Positions 11,465 through 23,100 of a stretch of 64,000 bases of DNA are shown in pieces. The stretch is taken from NCBI RefSeq assembly GCF_016859285.1, contig NC_053415.1, positions 23,503,501 through 23,567,500 on the forward strand, read 5' to 3'. The notes under the pieces were generated by a model. The model did no database searches. It had not been told where the DNA came from and saw nothing but the letters and a program-made list of their open reading frames with translations. The translations under genes and the position numbers were made by a program. Numbering within the stretch: position 1 is the first letter of the stretch; each line of letters starts with the position of its first letter. The DNA is from Xiphias gladius. Lineage: Eukaryota; Chordata; Actinopteri; Istiophoriformes; Xiphiidae.

Positions 11465-12737
11465 CCTGGCTGGGTAGAACTGGAAGTTGGCAGCTGAAGA
11501 GATGCATCAGACTTACTGGGTCTGATAATGCCTTATATTATGCAAATCAAGGGTGACTCTCTTGGTTAAAGTGACAGCATGTTGGTTGGGGGTTTGTAGT
11601 TTTTAGGCCGAACAAACAGGACCCTGTAGGGTCAACTGAAGTGTCACAGGCCACGACCTGTCCGCTGACTGCTACACCTTTTAACATTTTTGAATCACTT
11701 TGCCTTTTAAATTGCAACTTCAAAAAAAATTGACTCATATAGAGTAAATTATTGGAGAAAACATTTTGGCAACAGCCTGCTATCCAGCTTCAATAATAAG
11801 TCTTAAACTTTTATATATTTTTGCAATAAAAATATCTCTTCGGTACATTACCAATTTTGATAGCTAATATTTATATTCACAAATGGTAATGATCGCCTGT
11901 CTTTGAGCTGTCTGGATAAACAGACTCTCGTAAACTGCAACTTGTTTAATTTACGTTTTTCATTTTATGAGTCACTTTTGTCTATTTTACTTGTATTTAT
12001 CTGGGTAACATTTTATAATACAGCCTGCAATTTACAGTGTAGTTTTGTTGTATGAATCAGGTACCGATAAAATACTTACTGGATTTGTATAGATTTTTTA
12101 TATCAATTTTTTAACAGTGTCTTTTAAACTTAATTTTGTCTTAATTTATTTGTTTGACTTATTAAACAAATTTCGTGGTAATTCCTGTTATTGTGTAATG
12201 TCAAGCTTTTGTTAAAACAATTACACTAGCTTGTTACTGTATGTATACTATGAATATGAAAAAATCATTCGTTACAGCCCTAATTTGTACATTGGACAGT
12301 TATTTGCATGTGGTGCCTTTTATGCTCATTTTAAAATAGAAAAATATAGAAAAGAATGACAAAAACGAGCGAGTTTGAGAGTAAAAAGAAAAAAAAGGAT
12401 TTGCCTTTTCTTTTTTAACTCAAGCCTCAAGTACTAGCTTTTAGTTTGCTAGTTTAATTTGGTTTTAAGGTACGTGCTAAGGTAGAACCTCAGGGGCCCC
12501 AACAGCTGAGTTTTTCTCACACTAATGTTGTCAGAGTCAAAAATAAACTTACCAAACACAAAAACAGCATTTTTGCCAAGTCTAGAAAAAGTTCTGTCCG
12601 AACAAATATCAAAAAACGCATCTAACGAGCTGACTCTACAGTCATATATGCTCTGGTCCTTCCTTTAATCGTTGCGATTTTGTTACCTCTGCTGTAAACC
12701 GACGCTAGTTTCCTCCTCTTCCCGCCGTTAATAACGT
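7908..12737. other. Intergenic region between hcnl1 and cox17
   Basis: The genes are divergent. Contents: a (CCCT)n run at 8063-8083, short TG runs near 8245-8275, an AAAC-rich run near 9890-9935, a LINE/SINE-like tail at 10969-11136 and a TG microsatellite at 11432-11460. I recognise no coding exon. Any 5' untranslated exon of hcnl1 should lie here. Confidence 0.6.
10969..11136 (+). mobile_element. Fish retroposon tail (non-LTR LINE or SINE 3' region)
   Basis: The stretch contains CCATCCAGCTATACCGCTTA, then CCAGCTGACATTGGGAGACA and GCGGCCAGTCTATCACGG. This is the conserved order of a widespread fish retroposon 3' region. It is a 5'-truncated copy without coding capacity. The LINE clade cannot be fixed by eye. 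Confidence 0.6.
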
Positions 12738-12756
12738 ACTACATTTCCCAGAAGCC
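12738..12756 (+). promoter_or_regulatory. ZNF143/STAF-like motif in the cox17 promoter
   Basis: ACTACATTTCCCAGAAGCC is close to the ACTACAATTCCCAGAATGC consensus of ZNF143, a common promoter element of housekeeping and nuclear-encoded mitochondrial genes. It lies about 90-110 bases upstream of the probable first cox17 exon. A CACGTG E-box follows at 12778-12783. Confidence 0.65.
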
Positions 12757-12777
12757 TTCGCTGACGCGCCTGATCAT

Positions 12778-12783
12778 CACGTG
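12778..12783. promoter_or_regulatory. CACGTG E-box in the cox17 promoter
   Basis: Perfect palindromic E-box, a candidate USF/MYC-type site, 22 bases after the ZNF143-like motif and just upstream of the likely transcription start. Confidence 0.45.
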
Positions 12784-14614
12784 AGATTGTATAAGAAGGG
12801 AACATGTGGGCTCGTGCTCATCGTTCGTTTTGAAGGTGAATCGTCCGCTAGCCTGCCTCCACACGAGTAAGTCACATACCATACCTCAGCCGCCGTTTTG
12901 AACGCTACACCGTGTCCTGCTACGCTTTTTGTCGTTAGTTTAGTAGGTTTATTTATCTGCCACGAAACGGCTAACGAGCGTTTATGGCAACGTTTTTTTT
13001 TTGTGGCCATCGCAGCAGCCACCGTTAGCATAACTCCATGAGCGTTATGCAATGTCAACAAACAGGTAGCTAAAACTGGTGAACCACAAGAGGTTCTGTT
13101 CAGAGTTTACTTTCATATGGCAAAACAAAACAATCCTTATTAAACTGTCGGCCCGTTAACGACCTGAGACCCGTGTCGTGTGCCGACCGGTTGATTCTCT
13201 CAACTTTAGCTAACGTTACATCACTTCGGCCTCCTCCAATGTCACTGTGTGGGCAAGTCTGCAACAAAGTTTATGATCGCTATCTGCTAATCTATCGACT
13301 ACTACTACTACGAGTCGTCAATTAATAGTTGTCTCTGTAAAACTCCACCAATGAAACCTGCTCAGTCACATGTACCTAAAACCCACGGTGGCGTCTCTTC
13401 TAGGGCAGCGACTACCAGTTACCTGAACTATCGATTTCATTTGTAGATTTAGTTTAATTCCCCACTGCTGGTATTATTCTACCATTAGTCCAAAACCCAA
13501 ATTATGTTTACGATCAAATATGACAAAAAAAAACAAACAATCTTTTCTTTTAAAATCTGGAACCAACAAAGGTTTGGGTTTTGTTTTTTGTTTTTAACAT
13601 GAAATATCTCAAAGCATTAATAGCCTATCAAAATAGTTTTCAGTTAATTTTCTGTCAATTTTGCTATAAATTAATCGACTGATTGTCGCGGTTCTAATGT
13701 CTAACGTCTGCCTTTTTTCTCGGACAAACAGTCCAAAATGCAAATACTCAGTTTACAATGATTTAGTTAATGATTTTACTACAGAACATTACTGGTAACT
13801 ATTTTTAATAATTTTACTAATTGTTTTAAGTAATCTTTCAATTAAAAACACTAAATACCAGCTCTGATTTTATAAAACAGACAAAAGCAGCAACTTTTCA
13901 TATTTGAGCAGCTGGACCCAGTGAAGGTTTGACATTTTTGCAGTGCCTGAGTTTAATTTTGACTAATTGATTCGGCAGTGAAAGTAACACAAAAAACAAA
14001 TTGGTACAATAAGAAATTTACCAAAATTATTCATACAGGTGATTTGTGGAAAATTGGTCCTCCTGCAGGACATTGAACTGGCCTGCATGATTTTTATAAT
14101 TTAGGAGTCTACATTTGTTCTGTTCAAACTTTTTTTTTTTTTTTTTTTTTGATTCTTTTGGCTCTAAATTAGTCATAAAATTTTCTCCATAGTACTTTTT
14201 TCAACAGCAGTAACTTTGACCGTTCCTATCAGGAAAAGCACATGTATTACTAATAACATTAACGTTATTCAGGTGTTTGAGTAAGCTGTGACGGTGAGCC
14301 AGTATGCACGATACCAGGACCCTGACATCTACATGGCATTAAGAATTTTATCATTTGCACCTTTTCCTACAATGTGTCAAATTGTCTCTGGAAAAAGTCC
14401 TTGAAGTGGGCTGATCTAATCAGACTAATTAGAAACATCTGTGTGAAGGAACTAGGGCTTGCCTTCTGGAAAACCGGATGCGTGCAAGAAGTGCCCATAG
14501 ATATTCTGAGATGCAGAAGTTAAAATGCACTTATCTAATGATAAAGTTTGCTGCCCTATTTTAAGTCTGCCGGGTTAAGTGAATGCATCTCCTTAGTTCT
14601 CATTCAGCCTGAAG

Positions 14615-14905
14615 ATGTCGACGGTGTCTGCTGCCAGCTTGGAGACTGCTCCTGCGACTGAGAGCGCTGAGCAGAAGAAGCCACTGAAACCATGCTGTGC
14701 TTGTCCAGAAACAAAGAAAGTCAGAGATGCCTGGTAAGTATCTAGCCTGAGAGACTGAAAAACAACTTTGTTTAAGTGAAAACATTTTATTAATGTCATG
14801 TGTCTTTCTTTTACCCTCAGCATCATTGAAAAGGGAGAGGAAAACTGCACTGACCTAATTGAGGCACATAAAGATTGCATGAGGGCGCTTGGATTCAAGA
14901 TTTAA
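14615..14905 (+). CDS. cox17: COX17, mitochondrial copper chaperone for cytochrome c oxidase
   Basis: Coding exons 14615-14733 and 14821-14905 give a 67-aa protein (human 63 aa). It carries copper in the intermembrane space to SCO1 and COX11 for assembly of complex IV. Seen: the Cu-binding KPCCAC (Cys27, Cys28) and the twin CX9C pairs Cys30-Cys40 and Cys49-Cys59 that form the disulfide hairpin after MIA40 import. The ending MRALGFKI equals the human one as I recall it. A probable non-coding first exon ends at 12866 (CACGA|GTAAGTC). The start follows an acceptor (CATTCAG|CCTGAAG). The stop exon ends at about 14935 (GTG|GTGAGT) and splices to a 3' UTR exon at 16866. Identification is certain from sequence identity. 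Confidence 0.96.
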
Positions 14906-15036
14906 CCACTCCATTTTTGTGTGTGCGCGTGTGTGGTGAGTATAAAATTCAACCATTACATGCTTAAACACTCATAGGCAACTTTTTTTAGATTATTTTT
15001 AGTGTCCCATCAGCTTGTTTGCAACTAATGTCCTAA

Positions 15037-15111
15037 TGCTGGGTCATGTGTATCCCTCAGCTGTTACTGATTCACCCATTGTTGAGTACAGGCTGAACTA
15101 CCAGACTAGGA
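15037..15111 (+). ncRNA. Candidate intron-encoded structured RNA, copy A (cox17 3' UTR intron)
   Basis: About 75 bases, roughly 70% identical to 16605-16680 in the same intron. A stem GGGTCA/TGATTC (with GU pairs) encloses about 21 bases, followed by a short GTA/TAC stem. The paired positions change together between the copies. Both end in CAGACTAGGA. Intronic snoRNAs occur in housekeeping genes, but no clear C/D or H/ACA boxes are visible, so the class is open. Confidence 0.35.
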
Positions 15112-15962
15112 AGAGCAGTGCACTAATGTGGCTTCTAATTAAGTATAATCAAAGTAAAGCAAAACCTGAAATAATTCATCTGTCATTTTAAACTGATTAC
15201 ATGTCACTCTCCAGAAATACTGTCATGTTTGAACATTGGTGTGATTCACACAACAAAGGTCACGGTGAAGTAATATTTCAGGGGTCGCCCACATGGCTAA
15301 CTTTGGTTTATCTTCACTTACCTTTTTATATTGCTACTTATAACAGATTTCCTGGAGGCCACCCTTAGCCTTCTAAACTTTAATCTGACCTTGAGCTGGT
15401 GTAAAATTGGCCAGTGGAAGTCTGATCAGACCAAACAGCCACTTAATTTTTTTTTTTTTAATTAAAACGCAGTTTGTTTGCTATTATGTGCTTGTTCGCA
15501 AATTGTGTGTATTTTGCTTTAGGTATAATCTCTCTATTTACTCTTGATTTTCATTTTGGTCCTTATTTTAGTGGTTGTCTACATAATTAAAACTGGAAAC
15601 CAAAAAACTCGAACACTCACTTTGTGTGCACGCGCTGGCGACACGCTGCTGAATTGACAAGCAACTGCCAAATGTAGTCTGACAATTTAAATCCTGCTTG
15701 AATTGAGTCACTCTGGTGTGACAAATTGGCACCTGCCCTTTCTGTGAACCATGTAAAATGACCGAACCTCATTTTACCTAACTAGGGCTGCAACTAAAAA
15801 AGCCTTTCATTTATTTATCTGTCAAATATTTTTCAATTAAACGTTTGTGAAATGTCAGGTAGTGAAATAATGCCAATCACAACTTTGCAAAATCCAAGGT
15901 GATATGTTCAAATGTCTGTCTAAACAAAAGACCAGAGCCTAAAGGTATCTTACTGTTATAGA

Positions 15963-16365
15963 CTCACTGAGCAATATATTAGGAACACCGGTACACCTGC
16001 TTATTTGTGCATGTCTGAAGATACTGTCATCCAGGTCATGGTATTTCCCAGTGCTATACGAAGGCAACCGGTCTTCAGTTTGAACTGAAAGCCTTCTGGA
16101 TAAGAGGTGAAATGTCTTAAAAGCCAGTCCAGTTGCCTTCAAATAGTACTCACAATGCTCGTTCGTGCAGTTATACTATCACCCACCATGTGGCAGAAGA
16201 AACGTGAACGGCAGTTGAGGTCAGTGGAGACTGTCCATACTGGTTGGAGCTGACAGAGGTGATGGTAACTCAGACAACTGCTCTTTACAACTGTGGTGAG
16301 CAGAAAAAACAAAGGGAGGCCTTACACAGTAATAGTGTGGCGTTCCTAATAAAGTGCCCAGTGAG
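15963..16365. mobile_element. MITE-like element in cox17 3' UTR intron
   Basis: The left end CTCACTGAGCAATATATTAG and the inverse of the right end CTCACTGGGCACTTTATTAG agree at all but about 4 of 27 positions. 'TTATTAGGAACACC' is the hallmark of a widespread fish short DNA transposon. It is 403 bases long without transposase. It separates the two hairpin copies of the same intron. Confidence 0.7.
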
Positions 16366-16604
16366 TGTATGTCACACAGCGCAAACCCTGCCGTTTGAGA
16401 AGCTGGAACCTGAGAATGTGTAGGAACTTTAATTTTCACTTTACTTTTTAAAATTTACAATTGATTTAATGTATCAAAAGTTGATTTTATTTTTCTGTTT
16501 AAATTTTTATTTTGACTTTTTCAAGATCTAAATTTTAACCCTGGATAACGGTGGTAATTGAGGCATTTGTATTCACCAGGCAGTTTCCAGCTTCAGTTTC
16601 CTCT

Positions 16605-16680
16605 TGCTGGGTCAGTCGTGTCTCTTGGCTATTGCTGACTTCATCCATTGTTGTGTACTAACTGCAGTATCAGACTAGGA
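16605..16680 (+). ncRNA. Candidate intron-encoded structured RNA, copy B (cox17 3' UTR intron)
   Basis: Diverged copy of 15037-15111. Its first stem is GGGTCAG/CTGACTT (7 pairs, two of them GU), and its second is GTAC/GTAT. The sequence GGACATCA follows at the 3' side and could be read as an ACA-type end, but copy A lacks it. Function not established. Confidence 0.35.
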
Positions 16681-16865
16681 CATCATGTATCAGGACAGAG
16701 ATGGGGGGCAGGTCTCGACTGTGGTTACATGACTACACATGAAACATGCCCGAAGCCATGCAGCTCCGCCTTTCATGTTCATTTGCTCTTTAATCGGTAC
16801 GCTTGAGGAGGAATGATTGTACAAGGAGAAATGTGAAATGCTCACTGTTTTGATTTCTCTTGCAG

Positions 16866-17090
16866 TGTGTTGCTGTGTGACTGGAGGACAACCCTGGATA
16901 TTCCTTTCTTCTTCCTTCCCCCTCTTATTTATACCTCGACGAGAAGGGAAATGTGAATGATGCGCTTAGGCTCTGACGGTGTGATCTTTTCTGTGTGGAA
17001 ATAATTTTTTAAAGTCTGAAGAATTTGAGAAATTTGTGAATATCTAAAATGCTGTCTGAAATTGAATAAAAGTCCTATGCAAGAAGACTT
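16866..17090 (+). other. cox17: cox17 3' UTR exon with poly(A) signal
   Basis: The acceptor TTTCTCTTGCAG ends at 16865. The exon has no long frame and contains AATAAA at 17065-17070. It pairs with a donor at 14935/14936, 30 bases after the stop codon, too near to be expected to trigger nonsense-mediated decay. The true 3' end is inferred. Confidence 0.6.
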
Positions 17091-19598
17091 GTTGACTGTC
17101 AAATAATGTTTTGGTTTGGATTAAATGCATTTGCAGTTATTAATAATTAATAGTAGTGCTGTTAACTTCCTGTAGTGAAGGTCCTTTCTCCCTGTGAAAA
17201 TGGTTGCTTGCCACAGTTGTTGTCCGTGGTATGCACTTGGACTTAAAAATAACTCCTGCCCCTGCAAAGTCAATACTTGACATATCTGCATTCTTTCTTT
17301 TATGGTGTGTCACTCACTGGAGCGTGCTTGGCATTGGACAGCTAGTTCAACACATTCATTTGCAAAACCTGCTGAAAATGTTACAATAGTGTATTTTGCA
17401 AACATTAATCTTTTTTTGGCTTAGTTGCCATTTGTGCACACAGTTTTTCCAAATCCTTAACACCACTTTGACTTCACACCTTGATATTTAATTTGGAAAC
17501 AAGTGTAGACATGTAACAGAGAAGCAATTAAAATCAGAACTTGATGATTTCCATTATGACTCCCATTGGGTCATGTTTGAGCTTGTCTTCCTGAGTTTGA
17601 ACAGCTCATGAAGCTAAATCTGCACCTAAACTAAGAGCATCATTTAAGAAATATTTTAATGTCAGAATACTAAAAAAAAAACCAATCGTGGTCAATACAG
17701 ATATTCACAAGACAGGATTTGAAAATATATGTATAGCTTAAAGGCGTGCAGCTGAATAAGAGTCCCTTGTGTAACACAATTGTTACTGCAAAGTTAAAAA
17801 TTTAAGTTTTAAGATTTTGTTTTTAACCTTTGTAGAACAGTTTTCAGAGAGCTTTGTGCAAATACCCTTTTAAAGGCTCAGTTAATACTGTTAACACTGT
17901 TAGTCACGTCCAAAGAAAGAGTTGATTATTCCACCGGGAAACATTTCTAGCGTCTGTGCACGCAGGCATCACCTAGTTTGACAAGATGGGCCCAATGTGA
18001 ACTCCTGATGGCAGCAAGGTGGATGTATTCAATGAAGCAAATCTCTTTATAAAATATTAACCACTTCTCCCTGATCATGTACACATAATTTCAGGTTGTC
18101 TCCTGTTACATGTTTGTTATGTCCTATGCTGTCTGTTGCTTCAAATGAGGACATTTTGAGTTGTGTTCTGATTCAAAATACACAAAGATAAGAGTGACAG
18201 TTCAAATAACACACATTCAGATCTTCAGACCTTCATGTCTACAATAAATGCGTAAATTAGTATTTGATTGCAACGTGAAAAAACCAAAGGAAAGACTAAA
18301 TGAAAAAAGCCCATCCTGCCGCCTCTTGCTCGTGAGACGGTTTTATCATCTGCACACCAAAATATTTAATGATTCATGAAAAACTGACACTCTTCAGTCT
18401 CTGTAGCACTGACAATACACAACACATTACAGAGGAAAATCTGTCTCACTCTCCATTTCTCCATCATCACACAGCTCTTGCAATCTATTTACTTCCTGAA
18501 GATTTCTCAAGTCTGCCAACCTCAGTTGTGACAGTAGGAATACTGGTTCTCGTTTGTTTGAATACAGGTAATCTTTTTTGCTTAATATGCATCTAAGTAT
18601 TTATTTATTCTGACAGTGTGCATTCTGTTATGTGGTCTGTTTAAGGTCTTGCACTAGTAAGAAAGGAAAGATAAAGCAGAGAGGATAAATTTGTAATGGA
18701 TTGCGATGGGCTTGCCCCCTGTGAGCTGAGAGTTCTCCGGGCTGAGAGGAAAGCCAGATATGTGAGGCGGCGGCGGTGGTGTTGGTGGGTGTTTATACCT
18801 GAAATCTGACCTGCGCTGTCATCCGACTCACTTCACACACACACACACACACACACACTATCTCTAAATATGCACCATCAGAGCCACTCTCCTAGTAGTA
18901 AACAGGACTCATGGACTTTGGCTGAGCTGTGTTGAAGCTCTGGAGGAACTTTAAAAAAAAAAGAAAAACGTGTTACTCTCTGTGAGTCTCTGAGAGATAT
19001 TTGTCACAGTCCCTCTCCTCCCTCCTGTTCCCTGCCTCCCTCATCTCTTTCTGTTATGTTAAGTAGCCGGCCTGCTTTCCGTCCACCACTCTCTCCTCCT
19101 TGGGTTTCAATTCCAAACATGGTTATCCTTCTAGGGCTCTATCAACGCCCCCCTCCATAATCCCCTCTCTTCCAGCTGTTGGTTCTACAGTGCAGGACGG
19201 TGGGTGAGAGAAATAGACGGAGGAGCACAGCGAAGAGAGGCGACACAGAAGACACAGAGGGGACAGACGGGGCGAGAAAGCACGAAGAGCGAGGAAGGGA
19301 AACATAATGAGAGGAGGAGAAGAAGAAACCCATCCCAGCAGTGTTTCTGTCACAAACAGAGCCTTGAAAACTTCTTCACATTGAAGAATTCTCCACTGCT
19401 CGCCAAGGGAATGAACATTTGCTTCAGTAATAGCAATTTTTTTTGATAGGGCTGTAATTCAAACAAAAACACTGAGTTGAAACTATAAATGGGACAAAAA
19501 TAGGGCCAAGTTTCATTGGGTAAGAACTCTTTTTGGCTCTTTTTGTTTGTTTTGTGCATCAAAAGCCTCCTGAACTTGTCATTTGAAGAGTTTCAAAC
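17091..19598. other. Intergenic region between cox17 and popdc2
   Basis: Tandem genes, same strand. Contains a (CA)n run at about 18834-18859 and A/G-rich stretches near 19200-19330. The popdc2 promoter and a 5' untranslated exon are expected here. A T-rich stretch ending ATCAAAAG at 19566 could be an acceptor before the ATG exon. No other gene seen. Confidence 0.55.
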
Positions 19599-20096
19599 AT
19601 GAGCTCAGACAACTCAACTCTGCTGGACAGCTTGTTCTTTGCACCACTGTGCGATGGCTGGAGCAACAACACAGAGGGAGCCATCTACCATTTGGGTAAC
19701 ACCATCCTGTTCCTGGGCTACATGGGAGGCAGCGGGGCCTATGGGTGCCTCTTCATCTTTGGCTTCCTGACTCCAGCCTTCCTGTGCCTGACCCTGTGGG
19801 GCTGGCTGACGATGTGCGGCCTTGACGTCTTCACCTGGAACCTGCTTCTGCTGCTGGCCTGCTTTGCTCAAATCTGCCACCTCCTTTACCGGCTGCACCA
19901 GGAGGGCATACGCAGTGCAAAGCTGACCTCCCTCTACCAGGCGGTCTACCTGCCGCTGGGCGTGCCCGTCCAGGTGTTCAAGGAGATAGCAAGTGCTTTT
20001 GAGAATAAGGTGGTAGAGCTGAAGGCAGGAGAGACGTACGCTGTGGAGGGCAAGACGCCCATCGACCAGCTCTCCTTTCTGCTGTCTGGGAGGTGG

Positions 20097-20155
<59 letters not shown>

Positions 20156-23100
20156 ATGCCTGTATGACATGATGCAATCCACCACCATTAACTGTCTCCA
20201 AAGAATACAACCAACATATTCAAGTAACTGTTGCAGTACCATGATTTAAAAATACCTTGTCTCGGGTAAAACTCCTGCATTGAAACCTTTTCTTAAATCT
20301 GCAATAACTGACGTTTTTGCCATTTGGAGGCAGCGGTAACAAGCTGTAAACACAACATCTCACGTTCAGTATCCACCACCTTTTAAGTTGAAATGGTCAA
20401 CATGTTGGCAAACAGTTGCTTATTTACACATCCAGCTGTTACAGGGCAACATTAGCTTTCATTTAGATCCATGTTTATGACCACTCGATGAATATAACTG
20501 CAATAATTATTCTATTTTAGCTCTGTTTTTGGTCTCTACCATCTGCAGAGGGAAATATCTGGTTCTTTAGCTGGTGAATGTTCACCAGCTGGCCACTGAC
20601 TGCGTCTGATTGCCCGGTGCTCTAGCAGAGTACAGTTGGTTTTTAGACCTTTCTTGCCGAAAGCAGCTGCTCTGGGAGTGGTGACGGGGAACCAAAACAG
20701 TAAAGTTGCAGCTGTAAAATCCAAAACAACGACTATAAAGATGCCAAAATGCATCGTTGAGCTCAGGCGATCGGCAGATCTGTGGCTGACGTCTTCCACA
20801 TTACACATAGTCAACTGATCAATTGTTAATTGGAAGATATTGATCACAGCCGCCTTAAGTAAAAGCACCACACCCAGCAGTGATGTCACAGTGTACTGAC
20901 ACATCCTGGAGTACACTTCTACAGCACTGAGGCAGGACGAGGAGTTAAACCACTGGAGGTGAGCAAAAACAGGATTTTCCGCTGTTAGGTTCCTCTCAAG
21001 TGTCAAAAGTAAGAGAACTTATTTTCCAGAATCCCCTCCTTCCGAGTTTTGTTACAATACTCGATCATTATGAACATGCAAACTGGTCGAGTAAGAGCTA
21101 GTTTGAGCTACTTTACGTAATATTGGGTAGTTTACTCTTTAAAAATGCATCATATTAATATGCTGATCATGTGTCTTATATGTAACATGCTTACCCACAA
21201 AGTAAGCAACTAATGAGCTGTCAGGTAAATGCAGTTTTGTAAAAAGTACAAAACTACTTAATATATGAGTATAAAGTGCCAGTAAATGTAAATACGAAAC
21301 TAAAGTACCTCAAAATGATACTTTAGTATTTGAGTTAATGTACTTAGTTGGTTTCCTCCACTGACCGACATTTCTCTGACACAGTCTGAACAAAAACGAA
21401 ACATCACAAACTTCGCAAATCAGTGTTTATTTCAGCTACTACTTCAGCCGTTCGCATGGTTTTACAGGAGTTTGTGTTATTTTGTCCACCTACTAAATGT
21501 GTTCACAGCTTCTGTGGAGTTTTGTGACCAAGTAGATAAGAGGTAGTTCTTACTTTCCCATTGACATTATGTGACGTTTCATTTTCCTGAACGAAGCTAT
21601 TATTATTATAAAGCATGTTATTGCAGATCTTAGTGTCACAGAATTTAAGACTAAACCAGAAACTGTTCACTCATGTGTACCACAGGTATATATTGTAGTA
21701 TTTATTGGTTTAATGCATCTTGTAGTGATATGAACGCTAAGCTCCTTTATTTTTTGAGAAATCTCCTATTTTAACTGGCTACTCCAGAACTGGTTTTCTA
21801 TTTTTAGCTCTTTCAGGCTGTTGGCAGCGTGTAGCCATTACAGGAAATGTATCCTCTTCATCCAAACATCCTCACAGTAGAGCTGCATTAGATCTCACAG
21901 TCCTGGAGCCTACACAAGAGAAATGTTGTAAACAAAGTATTTTTGTCTGTGACTCACCAGTGTGCCGTCCCCCTGCGGAGTGCCAGCTGGTTAAATGATA
22001 TCTTTGTACTTAGGACAGAAGAGTTGACGCTGACTGCTCCCCTTACCTTGAATTAAATGTTGGCCGCAGTGTCGGCGGCTCCGGGTGTACGAGCCAAATT
22101 TAGAACAACAAACAAATGAACAAAACGCCGATAATGACTGTTTTCACATTTCGAGCGCGGCGGTGCATCAGATGTGTTTGTCATTTTAGGTTCTTGTTTA
22201 TCTTTATTTATCTGTCTGTCTTAATCAGCCTCTCTTTCTATTGTCTTAACCCAGAGGATTTTATTTGATGCTCTACTTTAACTGCTTCCACTTGGCTGGG
22301 AGCAGGTGTGGAGGTCAGGGCTGTGTGCAGGCCAGTCAAGTTCTTCCACACCAAACTTAGAAAACCATCTCTTCACAGACCTGGGCCCATATTTATCCCC
22401 CCTCTAAGAAAACGTCAAAAGTGCAAACTTGAAAAAGTTCTTGGCTCAGTGTGAGCAATGACACAACGCAGGTGACTTACTCCCACTTACAGCAAAGTGT
22501 AAAAGTAACTTTAAGAACAACTCTCAAGTGAACACATGACTGATAACTTGTATGCTCAGAGAAGGAATAGCCAACAGAGATATAGATCTGGCTCCTGGGA
22601 GACCTCTGGAACTCTCGAAGATTTAAGAGCATTTTTAAGTCAAAAAATGTTTGAGAAACGGTTTTTATTCTTAAATTTGTAAGTAGGAGTTAAAGTGAAG
22701 TTTTTTTTACTTTCATTTTTGCACTGAAGTCCAAACTTTCACTTTTAGCAGTTACGAGCCCCGGCTTTGGCGCACGGGGGCGGAAAGTGTCTTCCTCAAA
22801 GTGTTGCCAAAAAGTTGGAGGCACACTGTTAAATCTGAAACAACATAAAAGTTCTAAAATAGTAAAAATCACATACCGTAGCATGAAGATTTCCCATAAA
22901 TGGAACCAAGGGGCCCGAATGGGAACGACGACCTCGGTCCAAAGGATGTGGGTGTCCGCATATTTTGGGCCATAAACAATGGGACACGGAGTAAAGTACT
23001 GGCAGTACAGTGACATTTCTAGCATGGGACTCCCTGATGGAAATCCCTCCCCTGGCAGTGTGAGTACTTTGCAGGGTAATTAATACCACAATAGACAGCA

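Noticed and set aside
19614-20210. Minus-strand 198-codon frame
   Set aside because: Antisense of popdc2 exon 1, extended by the TG repeat read as Thr-His.
20536-21006. Minus-strand 156-codon open frame in popdc2 intron 1
   Set aside because: No known domain and no splice context, and the underlying DNA looks like an interspersed fish repeat.
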